This document shows, one piece after another, positions 49,293 through 58,172 of a DNA stretch of 64,000 nt. A program made the translations under genes and the position numbers. Location of the stretch: contig JAYUKX010000026.1 in the NCBI GenBank assembly GCA_043764095.1, forward strand, positions 1 to 64,000, in the 5' to 3' direction. Positions within the stretch are counted from its first letter, which is position 1. Each line of letters opens with the position of its first letter. A model generated the notes under the pieces. That model worked only from the letters and a program-made list of their open reading frames with translations, made no database searches and was not told where the DNA came from. The stretch comes from M3007 sp043764095 (GTDB lineage Bacteria; Bacteroidota; Bacteroidia; Chitinophagales; Saprospiraceae).

Positions 49293-50702
49293 TCAATTCA
49301 CCCTCAACACCTTTTCCAACAACCACTCCTTCTCCGCAACGCTCTTTGAGTGCTCAATATCAGTTTTCAATGCGGCGGCACCTCCTTTGTCGCCGGGTGA
49401 CAAGGCCAATAAACGTCGGGTAAATTGAATCAAGTTTTGAAAATGCGCTCTTTGGTAGCCAACATTCCGCTGGCGACGAAGAAATATGGAGAAACTATCC
49501 AACAACGATTCTAGGGCATCTGTGTATTTTTTCTCGTAATAAATCCGTAATAGCATCGTGCGGCCGTTCAGTTGAGCCAGAGGGTCGTGGTCAAAATCAA
49601 CCTGATTGAGCAGCGACATGGCCGCATCGTAATCCGGTAAGCGAAAATAATAGACCGCCAAACTATAATTATAAATAGAGTCCCGCTCCCGAATGGGCAA
49701 AAAAGGGCGATATGTTTCAATAAATTGCCGAACCCAGGCGAAGTTTTTCATCCCGATCCCGACACTGACTGCATTGATGTAGGTGAATTTGGAGAGCACG
49801 CCATTTTCAAAAAGGCTGCGATTTTCAAGACCACCGTTGTAGAGATCAAAGGCTTCCTGCCAAAACTGATGCCTGCCCGTATTCAAACGGCGGATACAAT
49901 AATTGATCGCCAGGAGGTAAATATCGCGGCGTTCCTTCTCGCGGAGCAAGGTTCCGTATTGCTGCAAATCGGCTTTGACGCTGAAAAACAACGCCTCCGA
50001 TTCGGGCTGCTCAAGGCATTGGTGCAGGTGATAGTACAAGCGTACCAAGGGTTGCTCCAAATGCGTCGCCGAAATATTGGCCAATACCTGTTGACTCAAG
50101 AGGTTAGGTGCTTGCTCGGTCTGGATATTCTTAAAATTCTGAACGGTACAAGCATGGCGTATGATCTGGAGCAAGAAACCCGTCTCCAACGAGGCGTTGT
50201 GCAGCACCAGCGGTAGTACCGCATTGCGCTTGAGCAAGGATGTATGCTCGTATCGTTCTCTTTGGAGTAGCATGTTCTGAAAATGGTGTTGAGCATCGCG
50301 GTAGGGCTGTTTTTCGAGGATTTCGGCACCAGTTTCCAATTCTTTTTCGATCATATCTACCGGAGCATCGTGTGCCCGCAGGGCATAGCAAAGTCGGAGT
50401 TGCACATCAGCAGGGTCGTTTTGCCACTCCGCATAAGCGAGGTACTGTTTGATTTGTTTGAGCAAAAACGACATCAGGTGGCTGATTTGTACCTCGTCGT
50501 AAGGCTTCGTGGGAAACAAGCGCGCCCAAACCCGTTCTTTTTGCAGCGCAGCGGGCTGCTCGGCGTATTTTTCTAAATAGGCAAACAGTTGTTGCACATC
50601 TTCCCGGTGGTTAAAAAATGGAGAAGCCAGCCATTTTCTTAGCCTTCGCCGCTCTGGTGGGGTAAGTTGCAAAAAGAGATTTAAGAGTAAACTATCCTGC
50701 AT
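49293..50702 (-). CDS. Hypothetical helical-repeat protein (469 residues)
   Basis: The soluble protein has no signal peptide. It begins QDSLLLNLFLQLTPPERRRLRKWLASPFFNHREDV, a pattern I associate with a lineage-restricted Saprospiria family. It is alpha-helical throughout and its C-terminal half (NYSLAVYYFRLPDYDAAMSLL) looks TPR-like. It runs antiparallel to, and 198 nt from, the leucine-rich-repeat gene. No function can be assigned; a scaffold or protein-interaction role is a guess from the TPR-like helices. GC content is close to the chromosome average, unlike the orphans near 39 kb. Confidence 0.8.
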   Translation of the reverse strand: MQDSLLLNLFLQLTPPERRRLRKWLASPFFNHREDVQQLFAYLEKYAEQPAALQKERVWARLFPTKPYDEVQISHLMSFLLKQIKQYLAYAEWQNDPADVQLRLCYALRAHDAPVDMIEKELETGAEILEKQPYRDAQHHFQNMLLQRERYEHTSLLKRNAVLPLVLHNASLETGFLLQIIRHACTVQNFKNIQTEQAPNLLSQQVLANISATHLEQPLVRLYYHLHQCLEQPESEALFFSVKADLQQYGTLLREKERRDIYLLAINYCIRRLNTGRHQFWQEAFDLYNGGLENRSLFENGVLSKFTYINAVSVGIGMKNFAWVRQFIETYRPFLPIRERDSIYNYSLAVYYFRLPDYDAAMSLLNQVDFDHDPLAQLNGRTMLLRIYYEKKYTDALESLLDSFSIFLRRQRNVGYQRAHFQNLIQFTRRLLALSPGDKGGAAALKTDIEHSKSVAEKEWLLEKVLRVN

Positions 50703-50794
50703 ATTTTTTAGATAAAATTAATACATTTAATTGAAAACCAACACTTTGAAAACTTATTTTTATCATTTTTTTTGAAAGCAAAGGTATTTTGTTT

Positions 50795-50825
50795 TTGTGA
50801 GAACAAGAAATCGCCTTCACCTTTG
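50795..50825 (+). promoter_or_regulatory. Candidate promoter of the LRR protein gene
   Basis: TTG (50795-50797), a 20-nt spacer and CACCTTTG (50818-50825, one base off TAnnTTTG) precede the ATG at 50901 by about 75 nt. Confidence 0.4.
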
Positions 50826-50900
50826 TAGCATCAAAGCACCTTAAAACTTTGATAACCAGTATTTATAAAAACTTTGAATCATTAAAAAGATAATTTTCTC

Positions 50901-53720
50901 ATGTCAAAAATATACGCAATACTCCCGTTCTTACTCTGCTCGCTTTGCTTTGTCGCTAATGCGCAGAATGTTAATATTCCCGATGCGAATTTTAAAAACG
51001 CGCTGATGAATATCCTTTGTGTGGATACGGATAATAATGGCTCTAATGACGCAGATGCAGATACCAACAATGATGGCGAAATACAGGTGAGTGAAGCGAT
51101 AGCAGTAACAAATCTCTATATAGATAATCTTTCGATCCAATCTTTAGTCGGAATAGAGGCGTTTAGTGCGTTGGAGTTTTTAGACTGTAATAATAATCAG
51201 TTGACGGCCTTGGATGTACAAGGACTATCCAATTTATATAGATTGGAATGCGAAAGTAATCAATTGACGACTTTTAATGCACAGGGATTAACTAATTTGC
51301 GCTATCTGCGTTGCGGTCGTAACCCATTGACGACCTTGAATGTCCAAGGGCTAACCAATTTGGAAACGTTGATTTGTTATTTCGGCCAATTAACAGTTTT
51401 GAATGTGCAGGGACTGACTCATTTGCAATCCTTTACTTGTGATGAGAATCAGATAACTACTCTTAATGTGCAGGGACTTACCAATTTGCAGACCTTGAGT
51501 TGCTCTGGAAATCAATTGACAACTTTGGATGCGCAAGGGCTTGTCAATTTGGGTGACTTGTATTGTTATGAAAATCAACTAACAACATTATATGTGCAAG
51601 GGCTTGTCAATTTAGTTAATTTGTTTTGCGATAATAATCAATTAACAACCTTGAATATGCAGGGATTGACGACTTTACAAACGTTGGATTGCAATGATAA
51701 TCTGATCAACTCCATGAATGTTGAAGGATTGACTAGTTTGAGGGGTTTGTTTTGCTACAATAATCTATTAACAGTCCTTGATGCACAGGAATTGGCAAAT
51801 TTGCAATTTCTAGAATGTCAAAACAATCAATTATCTGCGCTATATATAAAAAATGGAAGCATAGAAAATACGTTAGATTTTAGCAATAACCCTTTAATCT
51901 ATATTTGTTGCGATGAAAGCCAATTATCATCTGTACAAAACAAAGCGACAGGATATGGCCTGATCAACTGCGTCATCAATACTGTTTGTCTTCAAAATGG
52001 AGCAATTATCGAGGGCGGCATCCATCGTGACGCTAACTTCAACTGCCAATTAGATCCCACAGAAACAGGGCTGGCTAACCGGATTATTAAACTAGAAAAA
52101 GAAGGATCTGACCCTTTTTATGCCATCACCAACAGCGCAGGTAATTACGATATAGCAGTAGATACTGGCTTCTATCTCCTTTCGGCTCCGCTACCAAATA
52201 ACTACTACTACCTTTGTGAAGATTCTATTTGGGTCAATCTGCCCCAACTAGATGATACAATTCACACTGATTTTCTACTTCAACCCGTTGTTTTATGCCC
52301 TCTATTAGAAGTCAATATTGCTGCTGATCGTATGCGCCGCTGCTTTGAAAACCAATACATTGTCCAATATTGCAATATGGGTCCAGCATCCGCATCCAAT
52401 GCCCAAGTGACCGTGACGCTTTCCAATGATGTACAATTTATCAGCAGCTCTATCCCCGGAGTGAACATCGGCGGCCAGGACTGGCAGTTTGCGCTCGGGG
52501 AATTAGCACCAGAGGCTTGCGGTTCGTTTACAATCAACTTTTTAGTCCTTTGTGATTCGACAGTGCTTGGACAAAGCATCTGTGCTACGGCGCATATCAC
52601 CCCCGACAGCATATGCACGCCTCCCAACTCCCCCTGGTCGGGCGCGGAAGTGACGGTAGATGGCTATTGTGAAGGCGATTCGGTGCGCTTTGTCATCCGA
52701 AACATCGGTACGGGTAACATGACCGCCACCCAGGATTTTGTGGTCATTGAAGACATCGTGATTTTTCGGCAAGGCACATTCAACCTCACTGCCCAAGATT
52801 CATTCACGATCAAAGTGCCCGCCAATGGCAGTACCTATCACCTGCAAGCCGAACAAGAACCTACGTTTCCGTTCCCCTCGCAACCTTCAGTGACGGTGGA
52901 AGGCTGCGGATTGAATTTGAGCGGCTTATTTAGTCTGGGTTTTGTGTCCCAATTTAATGAAAATGACGGAAACCCGTTTTATTCAAGGCTTTGTCTTGAA
53001 ACGATCGGTGCTTACGATCCCAATGACAAATCTGCACAGCCCACAGGCGTGAATGCTGCCCACTACATAGAACCGTTAACACCGATTGATTACCTGATTC
53101 GCTTCCAAAATACGGGGACCGATACGGCTTTCACGGTCGTGATTCGAGATACTTTATCGCCGTGGTTGGATGTGGAAACTTTCAAAGCGGGCATTTCCGA
53201 CCATACCTTCCGATTGGATATTGAAGGGGCAAATATCTTGAAATTCACTTTCGACAACATCCTTTTACCAGATAGCACTGTGAACGAAGCAGCATCTCAC
53301 GGTTTTGTGCGGTTCCGCCTCACACCCAAAAGCAGTACACCGCTGGGAACAAAAATTGATAACCGAGCCGCTATTTTCTTCGATTTCAATCCACCAGTCA
53401 TCACCAATTGGGTGTTTCATACCGTAGATACGGGCTTTTTAGAGCGGAAAATCGTATCGGTTTTTTCAGAAACAACATCTGCGCCACAACAAATGTATCC
53501 TAACCCGGTTCGCTCAGGGGACTTGCTCTATTTTGAAAACTTGCCCGTTGGTACCAGCAAAATATCCTTGATTGACCCGCTCGGAAAAGTAGTTTTTACC
53601 GCTGAACTCGTAGGCAATTCGATGCGCGTCCCGAATGGTTTGGCCAGCGGCATTTATTTTCTGGCGCAGACTGGAGACAGTGGGAAAAAGCGTTGGGGGA
53701 AAGTATTGGTAGGGGAATAA
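50901..53720 (+). CDS. Secreted leucine-rich-repeat protein with T9SS sorting domain
   Basis: The 939-residue protein has a signal peptide (IYAILPFLLCSLCFVANAQ) and an Asp-rich calcium-binding-like loop (DTDNNGSNDADADTNNDG). Eleven 21-residue leucine-rich repeats follow at residues ~90-320, pattern NLxxLxCxxNQLTTLNVQGLT. Next are a CnaB-like segment (IEGGIHRDANFNCQLDPTETG), DUF11-like sandwiches and a DPNDKSAQP...YLIRFQNTGTDTAFTVVIRDTL module typical of Bacteroidota surface proteins. It ends with a type A T9SS sorting domain (MYPNPVRSGDLLYFENLPVG to the end). It is exported to the surface or medium by the type IX system. The LRR face probably binds a protein or glycan partner (inference). Confidence 0.92.
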   Translation: MSKIYAILPFLLCSLCFVANAQNVNIPDANFKNALMNILCVDTDNNGSNDADADTNNDGEIQVSEAIAVTNLYIDNLSIQSLVGIEAFSALEFLDCNNNQLTALDVQGLSNLYRLECESNQLTTFNAQGLTNLRYLRCGRNPLTTLNVQGLTNLETLICYFGQLTVLNVQGLTHLQSFTCDENQITTLNVQGLTNLQTLSCSGNQLTTLDAQGLVNLGDLYCYENQLTTLYVQGLVNLVNLFCDNNQLTTLNMQGLTTLQTLDCNDNLINSMNVEGLTSLRGLFCYNNLLTVLDAQELANLQFLECQNNQLSALYIKNGSIENTLDFSNNPLIYICCDESQLSSVQNKATGYGLINCVINTVCLQNGAIIEGGIHRDANFNCQLDPTETGLANRIIKLEKEGSDPFYAITNSAGNYDIAVDTGFYLLSAPLPNNYYYLCEDSIWVNLPQLDDTIHTDFLLQPVVLCPLLEVNIAADRMRRCFENQYIVQYCNMGPASASNAQVTVTLSNDVQFISSSIPGVNIGGQDWQFALGELAPEACGSFTINFLVLCDSTVLGQSICATAHITPDSICTPPNSPWSGAEVTVDGYCEGDSVRFVIRNIGTGNMTATQDFVVIEDIVIFRQGTFNLTAQDSFTIKVPANGSTYHLQAEQEPTFPFPSQPSVTVEGCGLNLSGLFSLGFVSQFNENDGNPFYSRLCLETIGAYDPNDKSAQPTGVNAAHYIEPLTPIDYLIRFQNTGTDTAFTVVIRDTLSPWLDVETFKAGISDHTFRLDIEGANILKFTFDNILLPDSTVNEAASHGFVRFRLTPKSSTPLGTKIDNRAAIFFDFNPPVITNWVFHTVDTGFLERKIVSVFSETTSAPQQMYPNPVRSGDLLYFENLPVGTSKISLIDPLGKVVFTAELVGNSMRVPNGLASGIYFLAQTGDSGKKRWGKVLVGE
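51168..51860 (+). repeat. Eleven tandem 63-bp leucine-rich-repeat units
   Basis: The DNA repeats with an exact 63-nt period (21 residues). VQGLTNL-type and NQLTTLN-type cores are well conserved, and the concave-face positions before each Cys vary. Perfect period and partial homogenisation point to expansion by unequal crossing-over. Confidence 0.85.
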
Positions 53721-53965
53721 ATTTTTGAGTGTTTTTCAGTGCTGGATGATTTTTGTGATGAGTTCGGGAATTTCCTGGACACATCAAAAATGAGTCCGAC
53801 GAAAAGTTCATTGAAATATTGCGTTTTAATGTCTGCCATAGAGCATGCGCCCCTTTTCTCTTTTTTTATGGTTAGATAGTGGGCAACCGTTGAAATTATA
53901 ATGCCCCAGCCCATATTCGCTATGCACGGATACTGCTGGGGTACTCACGTTCAGATGTCCCACCA
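53721..53965. other. Intergenic stretch after the LRR gene, no clear gene
   Basis: Overlapping short minus-strand frames lie here (one reading MADIKTQYFNELFVGLIFDV), but they run into the LRR gene's 3' end and lack a recognisable family. Probably decayed mobile-element or intergenic-repeat DNA leading into the repeat copy at 53966. Confidence 0.35.
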
Positions 53966-54077
53966 AAAGGAGACTTCACTCCTACCAAAAATATAGCATG
54001 TTATAAAAAGTTTTCTTGAATGCTTGTGGGTATTAAATTTATTTCCATATATTTGTGGCTTAATATTTTGGTTTGCT
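53966..54077 (+). repeat. Promoter-bearing direct repeat, copy 1
   Basis: This ~112-nt segment recurs at 54552-54662. The last ~65 nt are nearly identical, including a 50-nt stretch with no differences. It contains a small GGAG/CTCC hairpin motif and a consensus promoter: TTG (54024-54026), 21-nt spacer, TATATTTG (54048-54055). Confidence 0.85.
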
Positions 54078-54087
54078 GGTTAGTATT

Positions 54088-54117
54088 TTGGATTGTCGTA
54101 AAAAACGGTTATTTTTG
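54088..54117 (+). promoter_or_regulatory. Promoter of the VapB-like antitoxin gene
   Basis: TTG (54088-54090), a 19-nt spacer and TATTTTTG (54110-54117) match the consensus and give a leader of about 64 nt before 54188. Together with the repeat's promoter at 54024-54055, two start sites are possible. Confidence 0.5.
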
Positions 54118-54187
54118 CATCTGCAAACAACCAGTTCTTACTTACTTTCACCCAAAACGACTATTTTAGTCAAAAACACATCGAATT

Positions 54188-54469
54188 ATGACCGCATTGG
54201 CAGAAAAAAAATTGGAATTTATCCGGGAAGTTTCCGACATCAGTGACGGAAAAACGCTGGCAGCATTGATAGAAGCTTATCGAAAAATTACCGGAGAAGC
54301 GAAAGCACCCAGTAAGACGGTAAATCCCATTCGCCAAAAATTCGATGCAGACGCTATTCGTCAACTGCGGGGTCATGTAGGGCATGACAAGGATAAAATT
54401 ATGCGTCTTATCCGAGAAATGGATGTACAAGAGCCTATTGAACAACTTTTGGCTCAGTTGACGAAATGA
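54188..54469 (+). CDS. Antitoxin-like small protein of a VapBC-type module
   Basis: The 93-residue, charged, mostly helical protein (ALAEKKLEFIREVSDISDG at the start, ending IEQLLAQLTK) is directly followed, with a 4-nt ATGA overlap, by the start of a PIN-domain gene. This arrangement is typical of VapBC-like toxin-antitoxin pairs. The protein lacks an obvious AbrB or RHH signature, so its DNA-binding type is unknown. It seems intact although its partner is cut short. The name rests on context. Confidence 0.75.
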   Translation: MTALAEKKLEFIREVSDISDGKTLAALIEAYRKITGEAKAPSKTVNPIRQKFDADAIRQLRGHVGHDKDKIMRLIREMDVQEPIEQLLAQLTK

Positions 54470-54591
54470 TTTACCTTTTTGATTCCAATATCGTTCTGCA
54501 TTACGTCCGCCAGTCCTTTATACATAATAATAATAAAATAGTACAGCAAACAAAGGAGACTTCGCTCCTACCCAAACACATCATTGTGTAA
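54466..54591 (+). pseudogene. Truncated PIN-domain (VapC-like) toxin
   Basis: The frame starts at an ATG overlapping the antitoxin stop and reads MIYLFDSNIVLHYVRQSF, the canonical first strand and helix of a PIN RNase with the catalytic Asp6. After about 19 codons it loses homology (IHNNNKIVQQ...) and stops at codon 42. The break lies about 30 nt before repeat copy 2 (54552). The other catalytic acidic residues of a ~130-residue PIN domain are missing, so the toxin is dead. The repeat's arrival or a recombination between copies is the likely cause. Confidence 0.75.
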
Positions 54592-54662
54592 AAAGTCTTC
54601 TTGAATGCTTGTGGGTATTAAATTTATTTCCATATATTTGTGGCTTAATGTTTTGGTTTGCT
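54552..54662 (+). repeat. Promoter-bearing direct repeat, copy 2
   Basis: The second copy of the segment at 53966-54077 includes the promoter TTG (54609-54611), 21-nt spacer and TATATTTG (54633-54640). No clear gene follows for 330 nt. The 54663-54993 stretch beyond it has only a weak minus-strand frame with no recognisable product. Confidence 0.85.
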
Positions 54663-54993
54663 TCTTGGGGTTTGAATTACTTTGGCTACATGAGTTGTTT
54701 ACATTTTAGGAACAACTATCACAGGTATGTGTACGAATAAGTTGGTTTCCCGCAAATAGCGAAAAGTATATGGGGTGACAATGTGGGCTTTACCGCAACA
54801 GAGGGGGTATTGGGAGGTGGTGACGGCAAACCATAATTCCATACAGTAAAACAAAAAATCCCGTTTTTTAGTTGCAGATACATGTAGCGGACAGGCCGCA
54901 AAAAAAAACATTAAAAATCAATATTTTAGTACATAAAAAAACTCAAAATACTTAGGAGCAATACAACAAAGTTTATAATTTTAAATACATGAA

Positions 54994-55512
54994 ATGGCTT
55001 TTACTACAAAGGATTTTATAGAAAATTTGGAATTTGATTATTTTGAAACTTATTCTTTTCAAAGAAATGGAGAGTTTGAAATTTATGAAAATTTAGGTAA
55101 CAAATATGCAGACGAAACAATACCGCTAACAAAAGAAGAAGCATCAACTTTTAAAAAACTGAGACAATCAAATATATATAAAAAAGAAAACAATCATATA
55201 TTTGCAAAAAATGGAGCATTAAACCAGTCCGCAGAATTAATATCAAAGCATACATTTGTTTCTGATTATGGCAATACACTTGTTGAAGTCCTGAAAGTCC
55301 CATCTGAGGACTTTTTATCTTTTATGTGTATGCCAATTTACAGAGATGCAATTTTGTTTTATAACTCTAATTCTAAACTTTTGGAAGGTATAAATATATG
55401 CTTTGGATGTTCCAGTATAGTTACCCTTAAAAATAAAGAAATTTTCGCCGATATTAAGGTCTATTCTAAATTGAGAGATTTCTTGATTAAATTAGGACAT
55501 AAAATAAGATAA
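54994..55512 (+). CDS. AT-rich orphan protein (172 residues)
   Basis: The soluble protein begins AFTTKDFIENLEFDYFETYSF and contains a central NICFGCSSIVTLKNKEIF segment with a CxxC pair. It has no signal peptide and no TM segment. Composition is strongly A/T-driven (many Lys, Asn, Ile), unlike the chromosome, suggesting recent acquisition. The size and a GxNICFxC-like core recall immunity or orphan proteins scattered in Bacteroidota, but I cannot assign a family. It is monocistronic in a decayed neighbourhood. Confidence 0.65.
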   Translation: MAFTTKDFIENLEFDYFETYSFQRNGEFEIYENLGNKYADETIPLTKEEASTFKKLRQSNIYKKENNHIFAKNGALNQSAELISKHTFVSDYGNTLVEVLKVPSEDFLSFMCMPIYRDAILFYNSNSKLLEGINICFGCSSIVTLKNKEIFADIKVYSKLRDFLIKLGHKIR

Positions 55513-55836
55513 ATTCAAGAAATTGGCAAAACAAGACAATTTAACCGCAGTTTCGGGCGAGCAATAATGAGCTTTCGGCCGAATGGCTTTGGCATTCTGT
55601 CAGGAGATACAGGATATTTTGCTGTTCCGATAAATATGCACTTTGGCTATACATTTTAAGTTAAAAAACACTACATCGAATTGAGTAGGGAATGGACTGT
55701 TTGATTCACTTTTAGAAAAATAACAAGAATTACGAAATTAGACTTTTTTCAAAGAAATTGTCAAGAAAAAGCCTTGAATAATACCGAATTCAGTTTGTGT
55801 GATGACGAAGATGGCTCAAAAGCCTATTTTTTTCAC
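55513..55836. other. Intergenic stretch with a 30-residue frame remnant
   Basis: A short plus-strand frame (55567-55659) ends AVPINMHFGYTF with a terminal aromatic residue, like the last strand of an outer-membrane barrel. It has no upstream gene body. Otherwise I see nothing in this gap. Confidence 0.3.
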
Positions 55837-58140
55837 CTAAAACCGCCACTCCACCCCTCCAGTAAAACTCCTACCCGGCATCCGATACCGTTCCAATTCC
55901 TCGTATTGCGCATTATTCACATTATTCACCGCAAAATACGCCGAATAACCCTTTGCAAAAGTATAAGCCACTTTGGTATTGACCAGAAAAACAGCATCGG
56001 GTTCGCTACCGGGATAGATAAATACTTCCTCAATACGGCTACGGTAACGGGTATTAACGTTCAGCGTAAAGCCCTTTTGGCGTACAGTGGCCGAAGCACC
56101 CAAGGTATGGCGTACTTTATAGGCTAAGGCATCGTTGACGCGATTGGCAGAAATATCTCGAGCATCCAAAAAGGTATAAGAAAACTGTAGCGTAACATGT
56201 TCTTTGTATTGCTGGCGGTACGATAATTCCACGCCCTGCATCACAGATTCCTTGAGGTTGACTACCTTGTACAGCAGCGGTTCTAGCGGGTTGGACAGTT
56301 GCTGGAACGAAATCAGGTTATTGTAGCGGTTGTAGAAAAACGATACATCGAATGTACCACCCGGCAAGGGCTGCAATTTAGCACCGATTTCAGCAGAAAG
56401 GATGAGTCGTTCGGGGCGCAAACCGGGATTGGGCAAAAAACGCAAGCCGCCGCCCTGCTCAAATTTGATAAATCGCTCCGCTATCGGTGGATCGCGGAAG
56501 GCTTGCGCTAGTAACATTCGTAGCGAAAACTTGGGCTTGGCTTGGTACAATAATGCCAATTTTGGGCTTAAATTGGACTCCTGTACCTGCCCAAAAATAA
56601 CATAGTGATCGTAACGCAAACCAGCGGTAAGGGTCAGGCGTTTGTTGATCGACACCTCGTCTTGTGCAAATACACCCGTACCCAAGGCGCGGTGTTCGCC
56701 ATACAGAAAAGTATCAGGCGTGCCCAGTACATAATCACCTTTGATGTCCAATCCCGTAATGAGGTAGTGTTTGCCCAAAAACAGTTCTACCTGCGAGAGC
56801 GCACCCAATCGTTGGGTATGTACACTATAGGCTTTTACGATTTGTTTGCCAAAATTGACGTTCGTGCTGTCGTTCCCGGGGTTATCATCGAAAGAAAACA
56901 AGGAGGCATTTCGATAGTGATAGAGGCGCGTACTGTATTTTACACGGTCATTCGGGGTAGCAGTATAGTAGAGATCGGCATTAAATTCGCGCCGATCCTG
57001 GTAATCATCTTGTTTGAATGCTGCGGCACTGTAGGCTTGCTTTTTGCTGAGCCAAGTGGCGGGCGCATCGCTGTACATACGGTTGGCATTGAGCGAAAAC
57101 TGGATTTGCCGCCTTGGATTAAGCGCCCAAGTGGCTTTTCCAAAAAAATTATAAAGGTCGAAACCCGTTTTTTCTTTGTGGCCATCATCCGATTTCCAAC
57201 TGCCATCCAATAGGTAGGAAAATTTACCCAATCGGCGACTGTGGCTCAAATCAATGGCACGAAAATCATTGTACCTGCTGTATCCTGTGGAACGTGGCGC
57301 ACGACCGTAAGCACCGTAATTGAGGTGGATACGCGTCTGTGGTTTGAGGTCTGGATTGCGGGTAATGACGTTGACTACGCCACCCATTGCGTTAGAACCA
57401 TATAAAGAGGAATAAGCACCCCGCACTACCTCAATCCGCTCGATCGAACTCACGGGTACTAGGTTCCAAAGTGCGCCACCAGATTCTGGGCTTAGGGCAG
57501 GGCGGCCATCGATCAAGAGCAAAACACGGTTGCCAATGCCTCCACCTGCCACCTCCGATGCGCCACGAATGGAAAACGCTTGCACATTCGCACCACTAGA
57601 GCGGGTGACGACTACGCCCGGCATCTCATCAAATGCTTGATCGAAAGTGGTTACTTGACGTTCTTGTAGTTGTTTTGCAGTGACGATACCTATGCTGGCA
57701 GGAGCGAGTTTAATGGCTTGGGAGCGCAAACTCGCTGTTACGACCACTTCACCAATGATTTGTGGTGTAGGTTGTAATGCGAATGTTGTAAATTGGCGTT
57801 GGCCAGCCGAAACAGTGATTTGTTCCAGCGTCATATCTTGATAACCTGTATAAGAAGCCACCAAAGTGTATTGCCCTACGGGTAATTCAGAAAGTAGGAA
57901 ATGGCCGTTAATATCGGCTGTAACACCTGAAAACGGTGTATTTAATACGCGAATAGCGGCCATAGGCAAGGCTACTCCGCTTTCTGCATCTTTTATTTCG
58001 CCTTCAATGATACCCAAACTTTTTGGAGTCTCGGATATATGATTAGGCGCAGCCATGGATACGGCCTGCTGCCCTTGCACAGGTGCGCAACAGAGACAGA
58101 CAAGCCATATACATGCCAGTTGTCGAAAACCAGTTGACAT
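55837..58140 (-). CDS. TonB-dependent outer-membrane receptor
   Basis: The 767-residue protein has a signal peptide (STGFRQLACIWLVCLCCAPVQGQ) and a CarboxypepD_reg-like domain (IEGEIKDAESGVALPMAAIRV, residues ~45-125). A TonB-box region (IGEVVVTASLRSQ) precedes a plug domain with MPGVVVTRSSG, FSIRGASE, RVLLLIDGRPA and SSLYGSNAMGGVVNVIT. A 22-strand barrel ends GGVEWRF. It is a classic single-protein TonB receptor (siderophore/cobalamin type) rather than SusC type; the ligand is unknown. The ATG at 58140 places the signal peptide first; the frame extends to 58182. It follows a lipoprotein gene by 32 nt and is probably co-transcribed with it. Confidence 0.94.
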   Translation of the reverse strand: MSTGFRQLACIWLVCLCCAPVQGQQAVSMAAPNHISETPKSLGIIEGEIKDAESGVALPMAAIRVLNTPFSGVTADINGHFLLSELPVGQYTLVASYTGYQDMTLEQITVSAGQRQFTTFALQPTPQIIGEVVVTASLRSQAIKLAPASIGIVTAKQLQERQVTTFDQAFDEMPGVVVTRSSGANVQAFSIRGASEVAGGGIGNRVLLLIDGRPALSPESGGALWNLVPVSSIERIEVVRGAYSSLYGSNAMGGVVNVITRNPDLKPQTRIHLNYGAYGRAPRSTGYSRYNDFRAIDLSHSRRLGKFSYLLDGSWKSDDGHKEKTGFDLYNFFGKATWALNPRRQIQFSLNANRMYSDAPATWLSKKQAYSAAAFKQDDYQDRREFNADLYYTATPNDRVKYSTRLYHYRNASLFSFDDNPGNDSTNVNFGKQIVKAYSVHTQRLGALSQVELFLGKHYLITGLDIKGDYVLGTPDTFLYGEHRALGTGVFAQDEVSINKRLTLTAGLRYDHYVIFGQVQESNLSPKLALLYQAKPKFSLRMLLAQAFRDPPIAERFIKFEQGGGLRFLPNPGLRPERLILSAEIGAKLQPLPGGTFDVSFFYNRYNNLISFQQLSNPLEPLLYKVVNLKESVMQGVELSYRQQYKEHVTLQFSYTFLDARDISANRVNDALAYKVRHTLGASATVRQKGFTLNVNTRYRSRIEEVFIYPGSEPDAVFLVNTKVAYTFAKGYSAYFAVNNVNNAQYEELERYRMPGRSFTGGVEWRF

Positions 58141-58172
58141 GGTGGTCAACTGGTTACGATCCATCAACGGTA

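Noticed and set aside
49108..49326. Minus-strand 72-residue frame
   Set aside because: It overlaps the 3' end of the 469-residue gene and boundary sequence; composition is not protein-like.
53596..53914. Two overlapping minus-strand frames at the LRR gene's 3' end
   Set aside because: They are largely antisense to the T9SS domain; no recognisable family.
54699..54911. Minus-strand 70-residue frame after repeat copy 2
   Set aside because: No recognisable motif, no promoter, and it lies in decayed DNA.
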